NCBI GenBank assembly: GCA_963810555.1 | Contig: CAWENX010000009.1 | Location: forward strand, 124,001 to 188,000 | DNA from: G963677325 sp963810555 | GTDB taxonomy: Bacteria > Bacteroidota > Bacteroidia > Bacteroidales > Prolixibacteraceae | DNA length: 64,000 bases | Reading direction: 5' to 3' | Part shown: positions 48,663-58,172 of the stretch, piece after piece | Layout: each line of letters opens with the position of its first letter | Numbering within the stretch: position 1 is the stretch's first letter | Program-made: the position numbers and the translations under genes | Notes under the pieces: generated by a model | The model's database searches: none | The model's input: only the letters and a program-made list of their open reading frames with translations | Told to the model about the DNA's origin: nothing

Positions 48663-49538
48663 ATGCAGCCAAAACTTGAAAAAATATTCCCGGGACTGTC
48701 GTCATCAATTGCAGTTAAGAGGGAGGTTGTGCCTTATATGGATTATCCTCTGCATTACCATCCCGAATTTGAAATCATTTTTGTGGAAAAAAGTTACGGA
48801 ATCAGGGTAATGGGCAGCCATATCGGAAATTTCAGAGACGGGGACCTTATGTTTATCAGCCCAAATCTTCCTCATGTATGGAGAAATGACAGAGACTTTT
48901 ATAAAGGTGATAAAGACTTCTTTGTCTACGTTTATGTCATTCAGTTCCGTAAAGATGCCCTTGGCAAAGAGTTTTTCGATCTGCCGGAATTTGCACATAT
49001 CCGAAAATTGTTTCTTCTCGGGCAGCAAGGCTTGTTTGTCAAAGGCCGTGACCGCGCGGCAATAGCTGAACTAATCAAAAAAGTCTATTCCTCTTCCGGT
49101 ATTGAAAGACTGATCATGTTTTTAAAAACAATTGATAAATTGGCGAATACAAAGGAATACGACCTTCTTTCCAGCGCTGGTTACACTAATACGTATAATG
49201 TTGCTGATTCGGAAAGAATAAATCGGGTAATGAATTTTTTAATGGAACATTACAACCGGGAAATTTCGCTCGATGAAATTGCAGGTCTTGTCAATCTTAA
49301 CAAATCATCGTTTTGCAGATATTTCAGAAGCAGGACACATAAAACATGTTCACAGTTTCTCAATGAAATAAGGATTGCACATGCCTGCAAGCTGCTGTTA
49401 AATAAAAATATGAATATCGCTGAAATTGGATATGAGATCGGGTATAACAACATCTCACACTTCAACCGGCAGTTTAAATTGATTACCGGAACCACTGCAC
49501 GGGCATACGCAAATAATTTTCTGAAAATTGGTGATTAA
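48663..49538 (+). CDS. AraC family transcriptional regulator with cupin sensor domain
   Basis: 291 residues. N-terminal cupin-like half (MDYPLHYHPEFEIIFVEKS, FISPNLPHVWRND) and a C-terminal double helix-turn-helix (EISLDEIAGLVNLNKSSFCRYFRSRTHK, IAEIGYEIGYNNISHFNRQFK). Such regulators bind a small sugar and activate nearby catabolic genes. It is divergent from the sigma factor, so the locus may have two layers of control; the target genes are not shown by sequence. Confidence 0.92.
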   Translation: MQPKLEKIFPGLSSSIAVKREVVPYMDYPLHYHPEFEIIFVEKSYGIRVMGSHIGNFRDGDLMFISPNLPHVWRNDRDFYKGDKDFFVYVYVIQFRKDALGKEFFDLPEFAHIRKLFLLGQQGLFVKGRDRAAIAELIKKVYSSSGIERLIMFLKTIDKLANTKEYDLLSSAGYTNTYNVADSERINRVMNFLMEHYNREISLDEIAGLVNLNKSSFCRYFRSRTHKTCSQFLNEIRIAHACKLLLNKNMNIAEIGYEIGYNNISHFNRQFKLITGTTARAYANNFLKIGD

Positions 49539-49553
49539 AAAACGAAATGTAGG

Positions 49554-49952
49554 ATGTCAGGAAAGATCGATCCAAACAGCATAAATACTGATAAAAGTGG
49601 CTTAAATAAACGCATAAAAAGCTTTGGATATGCATTTAAAGGTATTTATGAACTCATTAAATCCGAGCCAAATGCCCGGATACATCTGGTTGCTACAATT
49701 ATCGCCTTATCCGCAGGCTTTATACTTCATATTTCAAGAACCGAATGGTGCATAATACTGATACTGACAGCCTTTGTTTGGGCTGCTGAAGCCTTCAATA
49801 CTGTAATTGAGAAACTGGTCGATCATTTGTTTCAGGATTATCACCCGACCGCCCGTATTGCCAAAGATATTTCTGCCGGTGCAGTCTTAATCTGTTCTCT
49901 GGCAGCTTTAGCAGGCGGTTTAATCATATTTTTGCCTAAATTACTGCATTAA
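49554..49952 (+). CDS. dgkA: Diacylglycerol kinase (DgkA family)
   Basis: 132 residues with three membrane helices. The family signature is visible: SFGYAFKGIYELIKSEPNARIHL near the N-terminus and AEAFNTVIEKLVDH with the catalytic Glu and metal-binding residues. It phosphorylates diacylglycerol or undecaprenol in the inner membrane, recycling lipid carriers. It starts 15 bp after the AraC gene, but functional linkage to it is not implied. Confidence 0.93.
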   Translation: MSGKIDPNSINTDKSGLNKRIKSFGYAFKGIYELIKSEPNARIHLVATIIALSAGFILHISRTEWCIILILTAFVWAAEAFNTVIEKLVDHLFQDYHPTARIAKDISAGAVLICSLAALAGGLIIFLPKLLH

Positions 49953-49970
49953 TTTTTTCCTTTATCCGGC

Positions 49971-50055
49971 ACCCTGAAACCCTGAAACCCTGAAACCCTG
50001 AAACCCTGAAACTTCATATTCAAAACTCGTATCTCACATCTCACATCTCATATCT
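49971..50055. repeat. Tandem CCCTGAAAC repeat plus CTCACATCT repeats
   Basis: About five tandem copies of the nine-base unit CCCTGAAAC at 49971-50012, followed by ATCTCACATCTCACATCTCA. A shorter piece (GAAACCCTGAAAC) is at about 58200. It fills the gap between two convergent genes. Confidence 0.8.
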
Positions 50056-50067
50056 GATTGGTCATTT

Positions 50068-51393
50068 TCAATCTTTCCCAAAAACAAACCAATCAAGTTT
50101 AACGTTCTCATTCTTCCCGGTCAGGAATCTGAGCCATACAGCATGAACTCCTTTGATCTCTTTTAACTTTGCGGTATAACTGTTCCATTTATCACCCTCT
50201 GAGACGTCAGGAATTTGTATCGTTCCCATTGATGGTCCCCATGGTTGATCAATTAATACATCAATACGTCCGCCACCGTTCCCTGCTTTTACCATGACAG
50301 TAATCCGGTCGGCTCCGCTACTGAAATCGATGTATTTATAGGCTGCTTTATCGTCATTCCGGATTCCTTCGAGATCTTCCTTCCCTTCTTCAAAAACATT
50401 CGTCCTGACATTTCCGAACAGGAGACAGGCTCTTTCTGCATCAATCCGTTCCATACAATTCAACGGTTTTCCTGTTCCCTGGGTCGTCATTTCCACTTCC
50501 GGGATGCTGCCGTCAGGATTAAAATGAATCGGCTCGACGCATGCTTTGCGGAAACTGACACATCCGCGGGACGAGCGGTGATAGAACACATACCATTGAT
50601 GATTCATCTCCACGATGGAGCCATGATTGTTCCATACAGCCGGATCGCAGTGATCGTTGTCAATGATAACGCCGCCATATTTAAAAGGACCCATGGGTGA
50701 TTTACTTGTGGCATAAGCGATGCAGGTGGCCCGGTTGGCCCTTTTCATCTGGGTGTATACAAAATAGTATATACCGTTGCGTTTAACCATGTAACCGCCT
50801 TCATGGAAATAATGCTCCTTTTCGGTAAGCACACTGTCTCTGATAGTGGAAGGATCTATTTCCCTCATGTTGGGCTTAAGCTTTGCCATCTTAGCGCTGA
50901 ACTGCCTCCATATAAAATACCCCTGGCCGTCATCGTCAATAAACACGCAGGGATCGATCTCATTTATTCCTTTCAGGTCGATCTGCTTTCCGGTAGAAAA
51001 AGGTCCGGCCGGCGAGTCTGCAGTTGCAACGCCCTCGGTACTTACCGGGGTTGAAAGACAATAATAGAGATACCACTTGCCGTTCTTGTATTGACAGTCG
51101 GGAGCGGCAAGCCTCTGATCGCTGTAAGGAACCTTATCTTCATTACCTGAAGAGGAAAAAGCATCTTTGGTAACCTTCCAATGAATCATATCGGAAGAGG
51201 AAAGAATGTCGTAATACCTTGAACAATAGTAGACCGGGCTTTCATCACGTGTACTATAAACATATATTTTCCCGTCTTTCCATACATGCGCGGAAGGATC
51301 AGACATATACATCCCCGGCGGAACAATGGGATTCTGTCCATTCACTATAATAATCGCCTGTATCAGTACAAAAAACAGGAATATTCTTTTCAT
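50068..51393 (-). CDS. GH43-family glycoside hydrolase with C-terminal CBM6
   Basis: I use ATG 51393 (MKRIFLFFVLIQAIIIVNGQ, a signal peptide) rather than the longer frame from 51501, giving about 441 residues. Five-bladed propeller landmarks are MSDPSAHVWKDGKIYVY (catalytic base Asp), EIDPCVFIDDDGQGYFIW (pKa-modulating Asp) and EGGYMVKRNGIYYFVYTQ (acid Glu). A CBM6-like beta-sandwich occupies the last 130 residues (YKYIDFSSGADRITVMV...VKLDWFVF). GH43 enzymes act on arabinofuranosides, xylosides or galactans; the exact activity is unclear. Confidence 0.88.
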   Translation of the reverse strand: MKRIFLFFVLIQAIIIVNGQNPIVPPGMYMSDPSAHVWKDGKIYVYSTRDESPVYYCSRYYDILSSSDMIHWKVTKDAFSSSGNEDKVPYSDQRLAAPDCQYKNGKWYLYYCLSTPVSTEGVATADSPAGPFSTGKQIDLKGINEIDPCVFIDDDGQGYFIWRQFSAKMAKLKPNMREIDPSTIRDSVLTEKEHYFHEGGYMVKRNGIYYFVYTQMKRANRATCIAYATSKSPMGPFKYGGVIIDNDHCDPAVWNNHGSIVEMNHQWYVFYHRSSRGCVSFRKACVEPIHFNPDGSIPEVEMTTQGTGKPLNCMERIDAERACLLFGNVRTNVFEEGKEDLEGIRNDDKAAYKYIDFSSGADRITVMVKAGNGGGRIDVLIDQPWGPSMGTIQIPDVSEGDKWNSYTAKLKEIKGVHAVWLRFLTGKNENVKLDWFVFGKD

Positions 51394-51499
51394 AAGAGGA
51401 AGAATTCGTCTAATTCGTTTCAATGTGTATAATTCGTAACTAGGTAATTTGTTTCTAATGAATTTAGGGCAAATGTAGCGCAAAAAAACAGTAATCTGC

Positions 51500-51600
51500 A
51501 ATCAGCACATCAACATAACTTGTCCAGATCCTTCGGGATCAGCACATCAGCACATCCTCCCCTTTAGGGGTCGGGGGTAGCACATCAGCACAATAGTTTT
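51500..51600. repeat. Composite CAGCACAT repeat with UUCG hairpin and CCCCTTTAGGGG element
   Basis: ATCAGCACATCAACATAACTT, hairpin GATCC-TTCG-GGATC (51527-51540), AGCACATCAGCACAT, then the element CCTCCCCTTTAGGGGTCGG and following G-run (51556-51578), then AGCACATCAGCACA. The same order of parts recurs at 59285-59345, and parts of it inside coding sequence at 24290-24345 and 55664-55686. Confidence 0.8.
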
Positions 51601-51681
51601 GGATTCACTTGACAGATATTTTGCTTTATACCTTATTAATGTATTTTTACGCATTCATTTAAACTGACAACATTGTTCGTT

Positions 51682-51699
51682 TCCCGATAGCTATCGGGA
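51682..51699. repeat. Perfect 18-bp palindrome
   Basis: TCCCGATAGCTATCGGGA, followed by TCGTGTAATTCG repeats, 37 bp upstream of the SulP start. It shares the CCCGAT/ATCGGG arms with the hairpin at 21498-21529. It may be a dispersed repeat; an operator role is possible but unsupported. Confidence 0.7.
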
Positions 51700-51735
51700 T
51701 CGTGTAATTCGTTATAATTCTTGTAATTCGTAACA

Positions 51736-53409
51736 ATGAATTCAATTTTTAAACCAAAACTTTACGTTGTCCTTAAACAGGGTTACAGATGGAATTTTCT
51801 CCGGAAGGATCTTTATTCCGGAATTATGACAGGAATCATAGCCATACCGCTTGCCATCGCTTTTACTTTTGCAAGTGGTGTTTACCCTGAAAAAGGATTT
51901 ATAACAGTAATTGTGGGAAGCACAATTGTTTCTGTTCTCGGAGGGGGCCGTTTTCAAATCAGCGGACCCACAGCTGCCTTTATTGTTATCAATTATGCTA
52001 TAATTCAGAAATATGGCGTCGATGGATTGCTGATATCAACTATCTTGGCCGGGATTATTTTAATAGCATTCGGCCTGCTCCGCCTCGGTTCCGTAATAAA
52101 ACTGATACCTCTTCCCCTGGTAGTCGGATTTACCAGTGGAATCGCCGTGATAGTCATTTCGATGATGATCAGGGATATATTCGGATTTCCCGGCAGAAAT
52201 CCCACAAACTCTTTTCTTCAGATGTGGTCAGATTACATTTCAGGCAACAAACGGATTAATTATAATGCTTTGATCATATCCATTATTACTATTGTTATTT
52301 CAATTTACGGGAGTAAAAGGATCAGGATGCTTCCGGGATATGTTTTGGCACTGATCATCGTTACTATGGCAGTTCACATTTTAAATATTCCTGTCCTAAC
52401 CCTGCAGTCAGTTTTTGGAAATATTTCAGATTCTTTAAATTTTCGGTTCCCGCATTTTGATCTGCAGAAAATAGAAGAATATATAACTCCGGCATTTACA
52501 ATTGCTATCCTTTGCGCCGTCAAATCACTGCTCTCTTCAGTAGTTGCAGACGGAATGACCAGCAGTAATCACCGTTCAAATACAGAATTGATCGCCCAAG
52601 GAACTGCTAATCTGATTGTCCCTTTTATAGGAGGTATTCCTGTTTCCGGTGCCGTATATCGAACTATTTCAAATATTAAAAACGGTGCACGAACGCCATT
52701 ATCAGGAATCATTCATTCGTTAATAGTATTGATTTTTATGTTTATCGGTATAAAATGGATCAGTTATATACCCCTATCGTGTCTTGCCGGAATTATTGTT
52801 GTGTTTGCATGGCACTTGGCAGACTGGAGATCCTTTGTTGCTATATTGAAAGGATCGAAATATGATGTCATAGTCCTTTTGACAGCTTTTTTCCTTACCG
52901 TATTGGCAAATCTCACAGTTGCCATCGAAGTGGGAATGGTGCTTGCAGCCCTTCTGTTTATGCAGCGGATTTCTAAGATGAGCAACATTGAATCTGTTGA
53001 TATTGACATGGACATTTTCGAGAATTATTCAAACCTCCCCAAGGGAGTCGATGTTTACGAAATAAGCGGACCTTTCTTTTTTGGAGCAGCGCAGTCGTAT
53101 AAAGAAACTCTCCGTGAAATAATAGGAAATTCGAAAGTACTTATATTACGAATGCGTTATGTCCCTTTTATCGATTCCACCGGGATACAGATCTTCAAAG
53201 AAATGCTCAAGGACTTTAAATCAAAAAAAGTTAAGGTAATTCTCTCAGGCGCTCGTCCTGAAGTGTGTGAAGAATTGAAGAAGAGAGGATTGGTTGAAAT
53301 CATCGGAAATGAATATATCTGTGACAATTTCAGCGAAGCAGTCAATAAAGCGGTGGAAGAATCAAACAACAGAATAACCGGAAGGTTTGATGAAACTTAT
53401 ATACAGTAA
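51736..53409 (+). CDS. SulP family anion transporter with STAS domain
   Basis: 557 residues with about 10-12 membrane helices (GIMTGIIAIPLAIAFTFASGV, GGRFQISGPTAAFIVI, GIPVSGAVYRTISNIKNGARTPLSG) and a C-terminal STAS domain from about residue 435 (VYEISGPFFFGAAQSYKE, LILRMRYVPFIDSTGIQIFKEM). Members carry sulfate, bicarbonate or other anions. A sulfatase lies 7 kb downstream, but co-function is speculation. Confidence 0.92.
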   Translation: MNSIFKPKLYVVLKQGYRWNFLRKDLYSGIMTGIIAIPLAIAFTFASGVYPEKGFITVIVGSTIVSVLGGGRFQISGPTAAFIVINYAIIQKYGVDGLLISTILAGIILIAFGLLRLGSVIKLIPLPLVVGFTSGIAVIVISMMIRDIFGFPGRNPTNSFLQMWSDYISGNKRINYNALIISIITIVISIYGSKRIRMLPGYVLALIIVTMAVHILNIPVLTLQSVFGNISDSLNFRFPHFDLQKIEEYITPAFTIAILCAVKSLLSSVVADGMTSSNHRSNTELIAQGTANLIVPFIGGIPVSGAVYRTISNIKNGARTPLSGIIHSLIVLIFMFIGIKWISYIPLSCLAGIIVVFAWHLADWRSFVAILKGSKYDVIVLLTAFFLTVLANLTVAIEVGMVLAALLFMQRISKMSNIESVDIDMDIFENYSNLPKGVDVYEISGPFFFGAAQSYKETLREIIGNSKVLILRMRYVPFIDSTGIQIFKEMLKDFKSKKVKVILSGARPEVCEELKKRGLVEIIGNEYICDNFSEAVNKAVEESNNRITGRFDETYIQ

Positions 53410-53436
53410 TAATGCTATCTGTCTTATAAATTCTGA

Positions 53437-54477
53437 TCATTCCTTCAAATCTGGTATTTCATCTCTTGTAAGGATTCGTTTATCATTATACAAATCCTTT
53501 ATTTGTTCATTGGTGTTTCTCCGGGTAAGATTCTCCCGCCAGGTCATAAACCAGGATAATTTGTGATACATTCCCCTGAATTGAGATGCTGTTGGCAGCA
53601 TTCCGCATTCTCCCAAAGCAACCGGTTTTCCATCGGCCAACTTTACCAGATCATCATACCATTCGGATTTGAATTCTGAGGTTTTATTCACATAAGCATC
53701 AAACGCCAGTATATCAACTTTTGAGCCGCCCGGATAAAAGTTCCTGTAAGGCGCAATATTTTTGTTTATCGGACAATTTGGACCGAAAACCCACAAGAGG
53801 TTATTTAGTCCGTGATAGTTGGTAAGACGGTCGTACAGGATATCCCATAATTGTGAGAAATTGTCTTTCTTCCCCCACCAGAACCATCCCCCGTTCATTT
53901 CATGATAAGGACGCCATAATACAGGTACCTTTGCATCACGGAGCATCTTCAGATAAACGGCAATCTGATCTATTTCACCAATTAACAGGTCGTATCCCTT
54001 TGTTCCGGGAGTAATCAAATCGTTGAATTCTGCCTGTGATATTTTTTTCTGAGTGTTTTTGAAAGTCTGGACTGTCGATCCCGGCAAACTCTCGTGCCAG
54101 CAAAGTGTGACGATTCCTCCGGCGTTCCACCACTGAATAGCTTTTTTCACCACACCAAGCCTTATCTGTTCTGCCTTTTCAGGTGCCTCTCCTGTTGACA
54201 TCCCAAAATCACAGCCATAAATTGCAGAATATTTGCCCGTTATTTTATTAACCACTTCCATATAATTCATTGAATCAAAATTGTACTCATGATGTCCTGA
54301 AATCACTTTATGCCCATTGGCATGTCTGTAAATAAAATTCAGGAGATTCCGTGCTTCTGCAGAGGCATTTGGATTAACCGGAATTCCGGTATTCTTAGCC
54401 GAAGATGTTATTGAAAAAGTTAGAGAATTAAGTAAAAAAATCAATGTAAATAGTGTCAAGTGATTTTTCATAACCAT
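53437..54477 (-). CDS. GH26-family beta-mannanase-like glycoside hydrolase
   Basis: 346 residues, signal peptide at the N-terminus (ATG 54471 is an alternative start two codons on). The (beta/alpha)8 barrel has the family motifs: ISGHHEYN, LCWHESLPG, WRPYHEMNGGWFWWG with the acid/base Glu193, and the nucleophile Glu290 in ALGECGML. GH26 enzymes cut beta-1,4-mannans or mixed-linkage beta-glucans. It converges with SulP and is not in an obvious operon. Confidence 0.9.
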   Translation of the reverse strand: MVMKNHLTLFTLIFLLNSLTFSITSSAKNTGIPVNPNASAEARNLLNFIYRHANGHKVISGHHEYNFDSMNYMEVVNKITGKYSAIYGCDFGMSTGEAPEKAEQIRLGVVKKAIQWWNAGGIVTLCWHESLPGSTVQTFKNTQKKISQAEFNDLITPGTKGYDLLIGEIDQIAVYLKMLRDAKVPVLWRPYHEMNGGWFWWGKKDNFSQLWDILYDRLTNYHGLNNLLWVFGPNCPINKNIAPYRNFYPGGSKVDILAFDAYVNKTSEFKSEWYDDLVKLADGKPVALGECGMLPTASQFRGMYHKLSWFMTWRENLTRRNTNEQIKDLYNDKRILTRDEIPDLKE

Positions 54478-54618
54478 GTTTTATTATAATAAAATTATTA
54501 AATACACAAATAAACAAAATGCGTCTTACATAGTCAAAACCAGGATAATTTTCTAATACAGGATTAATAAAATCAATTCTAACTGAAAGGTATAAAAGAT
54601 TAAGCTAAAAACTTTTCT

Positions 54619-54626
54619 TATTTTTG
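54619..54626 (+). promoter_or_regulatory. Candidate -7 box upstream of the TIM-barrel/heparinase genes
   Basis: TATTTTTG fits TAnnTTTG about 80 bp upstream of ATG 54708. I see no convincing -33 element, so confidence is low. Confidence 0.3.
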
Positions 54627-54707
54627 TTTATTCAAAGTAAGCTTATTCCAAATAATTACAATCATCAATCATTAATTTAAAATTATAACTACAAGATTAA
54701 CTTAATT

Positions 54708-55565
54708 ATGAAAGCATCCAGAAGAAAGTTTATTAAATCAACCGGCATTGGATTGATGCTCAGCTCTTTCCCCGGTTTATTAAAGAGTTATGCATCCGGA
54801 AGTGACAACATTGCCGATCCCGATGCTCTCGGGACTGAAAAATTAAAGCTTGGACTTGCCTCTTACACATTCAGGGAATTCAGTCTCGACCAGGCCATTG
54901 CAATGACAAACAGGGTTGGATTAAAATATATCGCCCTTAAAAGCTTCCATCTTCCGATGGAAAGTACTAAAGAGGAAATACTCGCCGCTGCCGAAAAAGT
55001 GAGGGCGGGAGGATTGGATTTATATGGAGCAAGTGTCGTTGTACTTCAAAATGAACAAGAAGTCAATCAGGCTTTTGAATATGCGAAAACAGCACAGATG
55101 TCCATGATCATAGCTCAGCCGGTATCTGAATTACTTGATCTGCTTGAAAAAAAGGTTAAAGAATATAACATTAAGCTGGCTATTCATAATCATGGTCCCG
55201 AAGATCACAACTTCCCTTCTCCCATTGAAACCCTTGAGAAGATTAAAAACAGGGATCCTCGTCTTGGATTATGCATCGATGTCGGTCATGTAAGACGGTC
55301 AGGTATTGATCCTTCCGATTGCATTAGAAAATGTGCCGGCAGATTGATGGATATCCATATAAAAGATTTGAAAACCATCCAGTTAGTTTCCGATGTTTGT
55401 GAAGTAGGCAGAGGAAAATTGGATATCCCGGGAATACTTCAGACACTGATTGATATTAAATTCAAAGAAATTGTGGCTTTTGAATATGAGAAAGACCTTA
55501 ACGATCCCCTCGCAGGACTTGCTGAATCAGTTGGATACACAAGAGGAGTTTTAAGAATGCTTTAA
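54708..55565 (+). CDS. Tat-exported sugar phosphate isomerase/epimerase-like TIM-barrel protein
   Basis: 285 residues with a twin-arginine N-terminus (MKASRRKFIKSTGIGLMLSS). Barrel landmarks are LGLASYTFREFSLDQAI, KLAIHNHGPEDH, LGLCIDVGHVRRSG and DIHIKDLK, which carry the metal-binding Glu/Asp/His of the AP endonuclease 2-like superfamily. Shorter than and only distantly like the protein at 34848-35804. It begins the + strand group that continues with the heparinase-like gene 12 bp downstream. Confidence 0.85.
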   Translation: MKASRRKFIKSTGIGLMLSSFPGLLKSYASGSDNIADPDALGTEKLKLGLASYTFREFSLDQAIAMTNRVGLKYIALKSFHLPMESTKEEILAAAEKVRAGGLDLYGASVVVLQNEQEVNQAFEYAKTAQMSMIIAQPVSELLDLLEKKVKEYNIKLAIHNHGPEDHNFPSPIETLEKIKNRDPRLGLCIDVGHVRRSGIDPSDCIRKCAGRLMDIHIKDLKTIQLVSDVCEVGRGKLDIPGILQTLIDIKFKEIVAFEYEKDLNDPLAGLAESVGYTRGVLRML

Positions 55566-55577
55566 ATTAAAACAACT

Positions 55578-58172
55578 ATGAAAACAAAACAATTCTTCTT
55601 TTTAAATCTTTTTGGAAGTCCCAAAACTTCGCAATCCTTCCGTCTCCGGACTTTTTTCTCCTCCCTCCCCTTTAGGGGCCGGGGGTTTTTGTCCTTTCTC
55701 CTGTCTCCCTTCTCCGGTCTCCCTTCTCCGGTCTCCGGTCTCCGTATCCTACTGCTTGCTGCTTTAAGTTTCCTATTTACAACGGACTTATACAGCCAAC
55801 CTGGAAGCAGGGAAATAGTGGATCAGATTGATAAACCGGCAAGACCTCGCCAGTTGTCCTATTCGCCTGAAGATGGAACCACCATCAATATTAATCCTCC
55901 TCCGTTTGTTTGGGTACCTTTGGAACCCGTAAAGGGGAATTTTATCTATACTCTCCAAATCTCAAAGGATAAAGAATTTAAATCCAATGTTATTACAAGA
56001 AGAGGAATCGATATCAGCACTTATGGACTTGAAGAATCCTTGGAACCGGGCGAATGGTATTGGCGTTACGGAGTTGAGGGAGGAAAAGGAGAATGGTTCT
56101 GGAAATTCGGACTCGAGAAAGGCATCAATGACTATGACACATATCCGACGATGTTGCCGGGAAAAGTTCTTTATAGCAAAGCCAGACGGTTTATAGTACC
56201 CGCCAGTGCTAAAATATGGAATTTCCCCGGCATTGATTTTGTCATGAAATCCATTCCCACTGATCGTCCAAGGCTTTTTATTCTGAAAGACGAAATCGGA
56301 TCATATCGTTACAGGGCTAAATATGGTGATTTGAAAGGGTTGGTGGAAGAAATGAGGAAGTCATGTGATGAACACATTGGTGAAGCCTTGGTTGCTGAAG
56401 TCCCTGCAACTGATTCGATATTAAAGTTTCTGAAAACTCCGGGAGCGGATGTTGGCGCAAAATATCAGGACGAGACATGTGCTTATTCAAGATATTACAT
56501 GAATATGATGGAGAAATTCGGGGCTCTTTACCTTGTGACCGGAGATGAAAAGTACGGTGAAGAGGCCAAAAGAAGAATCATTCACTTCTTCAGTTGGGAT
56601 CCCGAGGGACCGACTTCCTATTACGGCAACAACGAAGCAGCCATGTGGATGCTTTACAAAGGTGCTACAAGTTATGACTGGACTTATGATTTGTTTCGCC
56701 CGGATGAAAGAGAAAAAGTCGAAAAAGCAATGAAATTCAGATATGGTGAACTTTATAACATTCTTAAATTTGAAACCGTATATCATTCCAATAATTTCTG
56801 GAGTCATCCTGCAAGGATGTGCAGTTTCCTTGCTGAAGGAGCGATCTGTTTCGCCGATAAATGGCCTGAAGCAAAGGATTGGTTAAAATACACCCTGACG
56901 GTATTCTGGAATCTTTATCCGACCTGGGGAAAAGATGACGGCGGCTGGCATGAAGGGCCTGGTTATTATGATCTGTATGGTATTGTAGGCCTTCATTCGA
57001 TCGTAGCCATAAAAAAAGCAACAGGCCTCGACCTGACTGAAAAAGAGTTCTTTAAAAATACACCTTACTATTTTATTTATACCAATCCTCCCTATGCTAA
57101 GATGTCTCCGTTTGGTGATCTCCAGCATCTTCCTGCCTCATACATTTCACCAGAATATGAATTGCAGAACCGGGGTGAAATGCTTTATGATCTGTCCACA
57201 CTGATGAATGATCCTTATGCACGGTGGTATTCAGATGCAACAGGATCAGGTGCCGGAAGAAATATTCTGGGAATAGTTCTTAAAAATGACCGGATAACTG
57301 CCAAATATCCTTCAGATCTGCCGCAGGCAAGATATTTTCCGGGAGTTGGACTCGTTTCTCTTCATACTGAATTGGGCAACGCAAAAAATGACATCCATTT
57401 CCTCTTTCACAGTGATCCATATGGCTGCATCAGTCACTCAAGGCCCGACCAGAATGCTTTTACCCTCGAAGCGTACGGGGAAGCTTTGGCCATTGCAAGC
57501 GGGTATTATCCATGGTGGAATTCTGAACATTGCAAGAAATGGAGCTATACCACACGATCAGCAAACAGTGTAACAATTGACGGTGGAAAGGGACAGGCAT
57601 TCCAGGATGCAACAGCCCCGGGAAGGATCGTAAAATTTGAATCCAATGATCTGTATGATTATACCCTCGGTGATGCCTCAAAAGCATACAAAGGCATTCT
57701 TACAAAATTTAATCGTCATGTTGTACATCTAAAACCGGGGATTTTTATTCTCTTTGATGAACTTGAAGCCCTGAAACCGGTTAATTTTGAATGGTGGCTC
57801 CATGCATTATCGGAAATTAAATTTGATAAAGATAATAAGGTGATGAACATTTCACAGGGAGACGCCCGTCTTAAAGTGAGCTTCCTGCAAACTGAAAAAG
57901 TCAAATTTAGCCAGATCAAAGGATTTCCAGATGCCCCGCCTGAACATGGTGAACCCGACCATTATCATGCCATTGCAACTACCAGTGTAAAAAGCACAAA
58001 AACAAATTACATTACTCTTCTTGTTCCTTATAAAAAAGACATTGAACCGGAAGTTAAAGTCAGTAATTTAACTGAAAACCCTGGTGAGGTATCTATGGTT
58101 CTCGAAATAAAAGGAAAGAAATACTCTATAAGCTTCTTGCCAAATGTTGAAATTAGACCTGTCGATTTATAG
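55578..58172 (+). CDS. Heparinase II/III-like polysaccharide lyase (DUF4962 type)
   Basis: 864 residues. The N-terminal 50-odd residues are encoded by intergenic-type repeats (CCTCCCCTTTAGGGGCCGG at 55664-55686, then TCTCCGGTCTCCC copies) and precede the likely signal core (ILLLAALSFLFTTDLYSQ). Next come a fibronectin-like DUF4962 region (YSPEDGTTININPPPFVWVP), an alpha/alpha toroid (DDGGWHEGPGYYDLYG) and a heparinase II/III beta-sandwich (SHSRPDQNAFTLEAYGEALAI, VVHLKPGIFILFDEL). Such lyases or hydrolases act on uronic-acid polymers; substrate unknown. Confidence 0.8.
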   Translation: MKTKQFFFLNLFGSPKTSQSFRLRTFFSSLPFRGRGFLSFLLSPFSGLPSPVSGLRILLLAALSFLFTTDLYSQPGSREIVDQIDKPARPRQLSYSPEDGTTININPPPFVWVPLEPVKGNFIYTLQISKDKEFKSNVITRRGIDISTYGLEESLEPGEWYWRYGVEGGKGEWFWKFGLEKGINDYDTYPTMLPGKVLYSKARRFIVPASAKIWNFPGIDFVMKSIPTDRPRLFILKDEIGSYRYRAKYGDLKGLVEEMRKSCDEHIGEALVAEVPATDSILKFLKTPGADVGAKYQDETCAYSRYYMNMMEKFGALYLVTGDEKYGEEAKRRIIHFFSWDPEGPTSYYGNNEAAMWMLYKGATSYDWTYDLFRPDEREKVEKAMKFRYGELYNILKFETVYHSNNFWSHPARMCSFLAEGAICFADKWPEAKDWLKYTLTVFWNLYPTWGKDDGGWHEGPGYYDLYGIVGLHSIVAIKKATGLDLTEKEFFKNTPYYFIYTNPPYAKMSPFGDLQHLPASYISPEYELQNRGEMLYDLSTLMNDPYARWYSDATGSGAGRNILGIVLKNDRITAKYPSDLPQARYFPGVGLVSLHTELGNAKNDIHFLFHSDPYGCISHSRPDQNAFTLEAYGEALAIASGYYPWWNSEHCKKWSYTTRSANSVTIDGGKGQAFQDATAPGRIVKFESNDLYDYTLGDASKAYKGILTKFNRHVVHLKPGIFILFDELEALKPVNFEWWLHALSEIKFDKDNKVMNISQGDARLKVSFLQTEKVKFSQIKGFPDAPPEHGEPDHYHAIATTSVKSTKTNYITLLVPYKKDIEPEVKVSNLTENPGEVSMVLEIKGKKYSISFLPNVEIRPVDL

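Noticed and set aside
51394..51501. Longer N-terminus for the GH43 protein
   Set aside because: The 36 extra residues precede a normal signal peptide starting at 51393, which is the more likely start.
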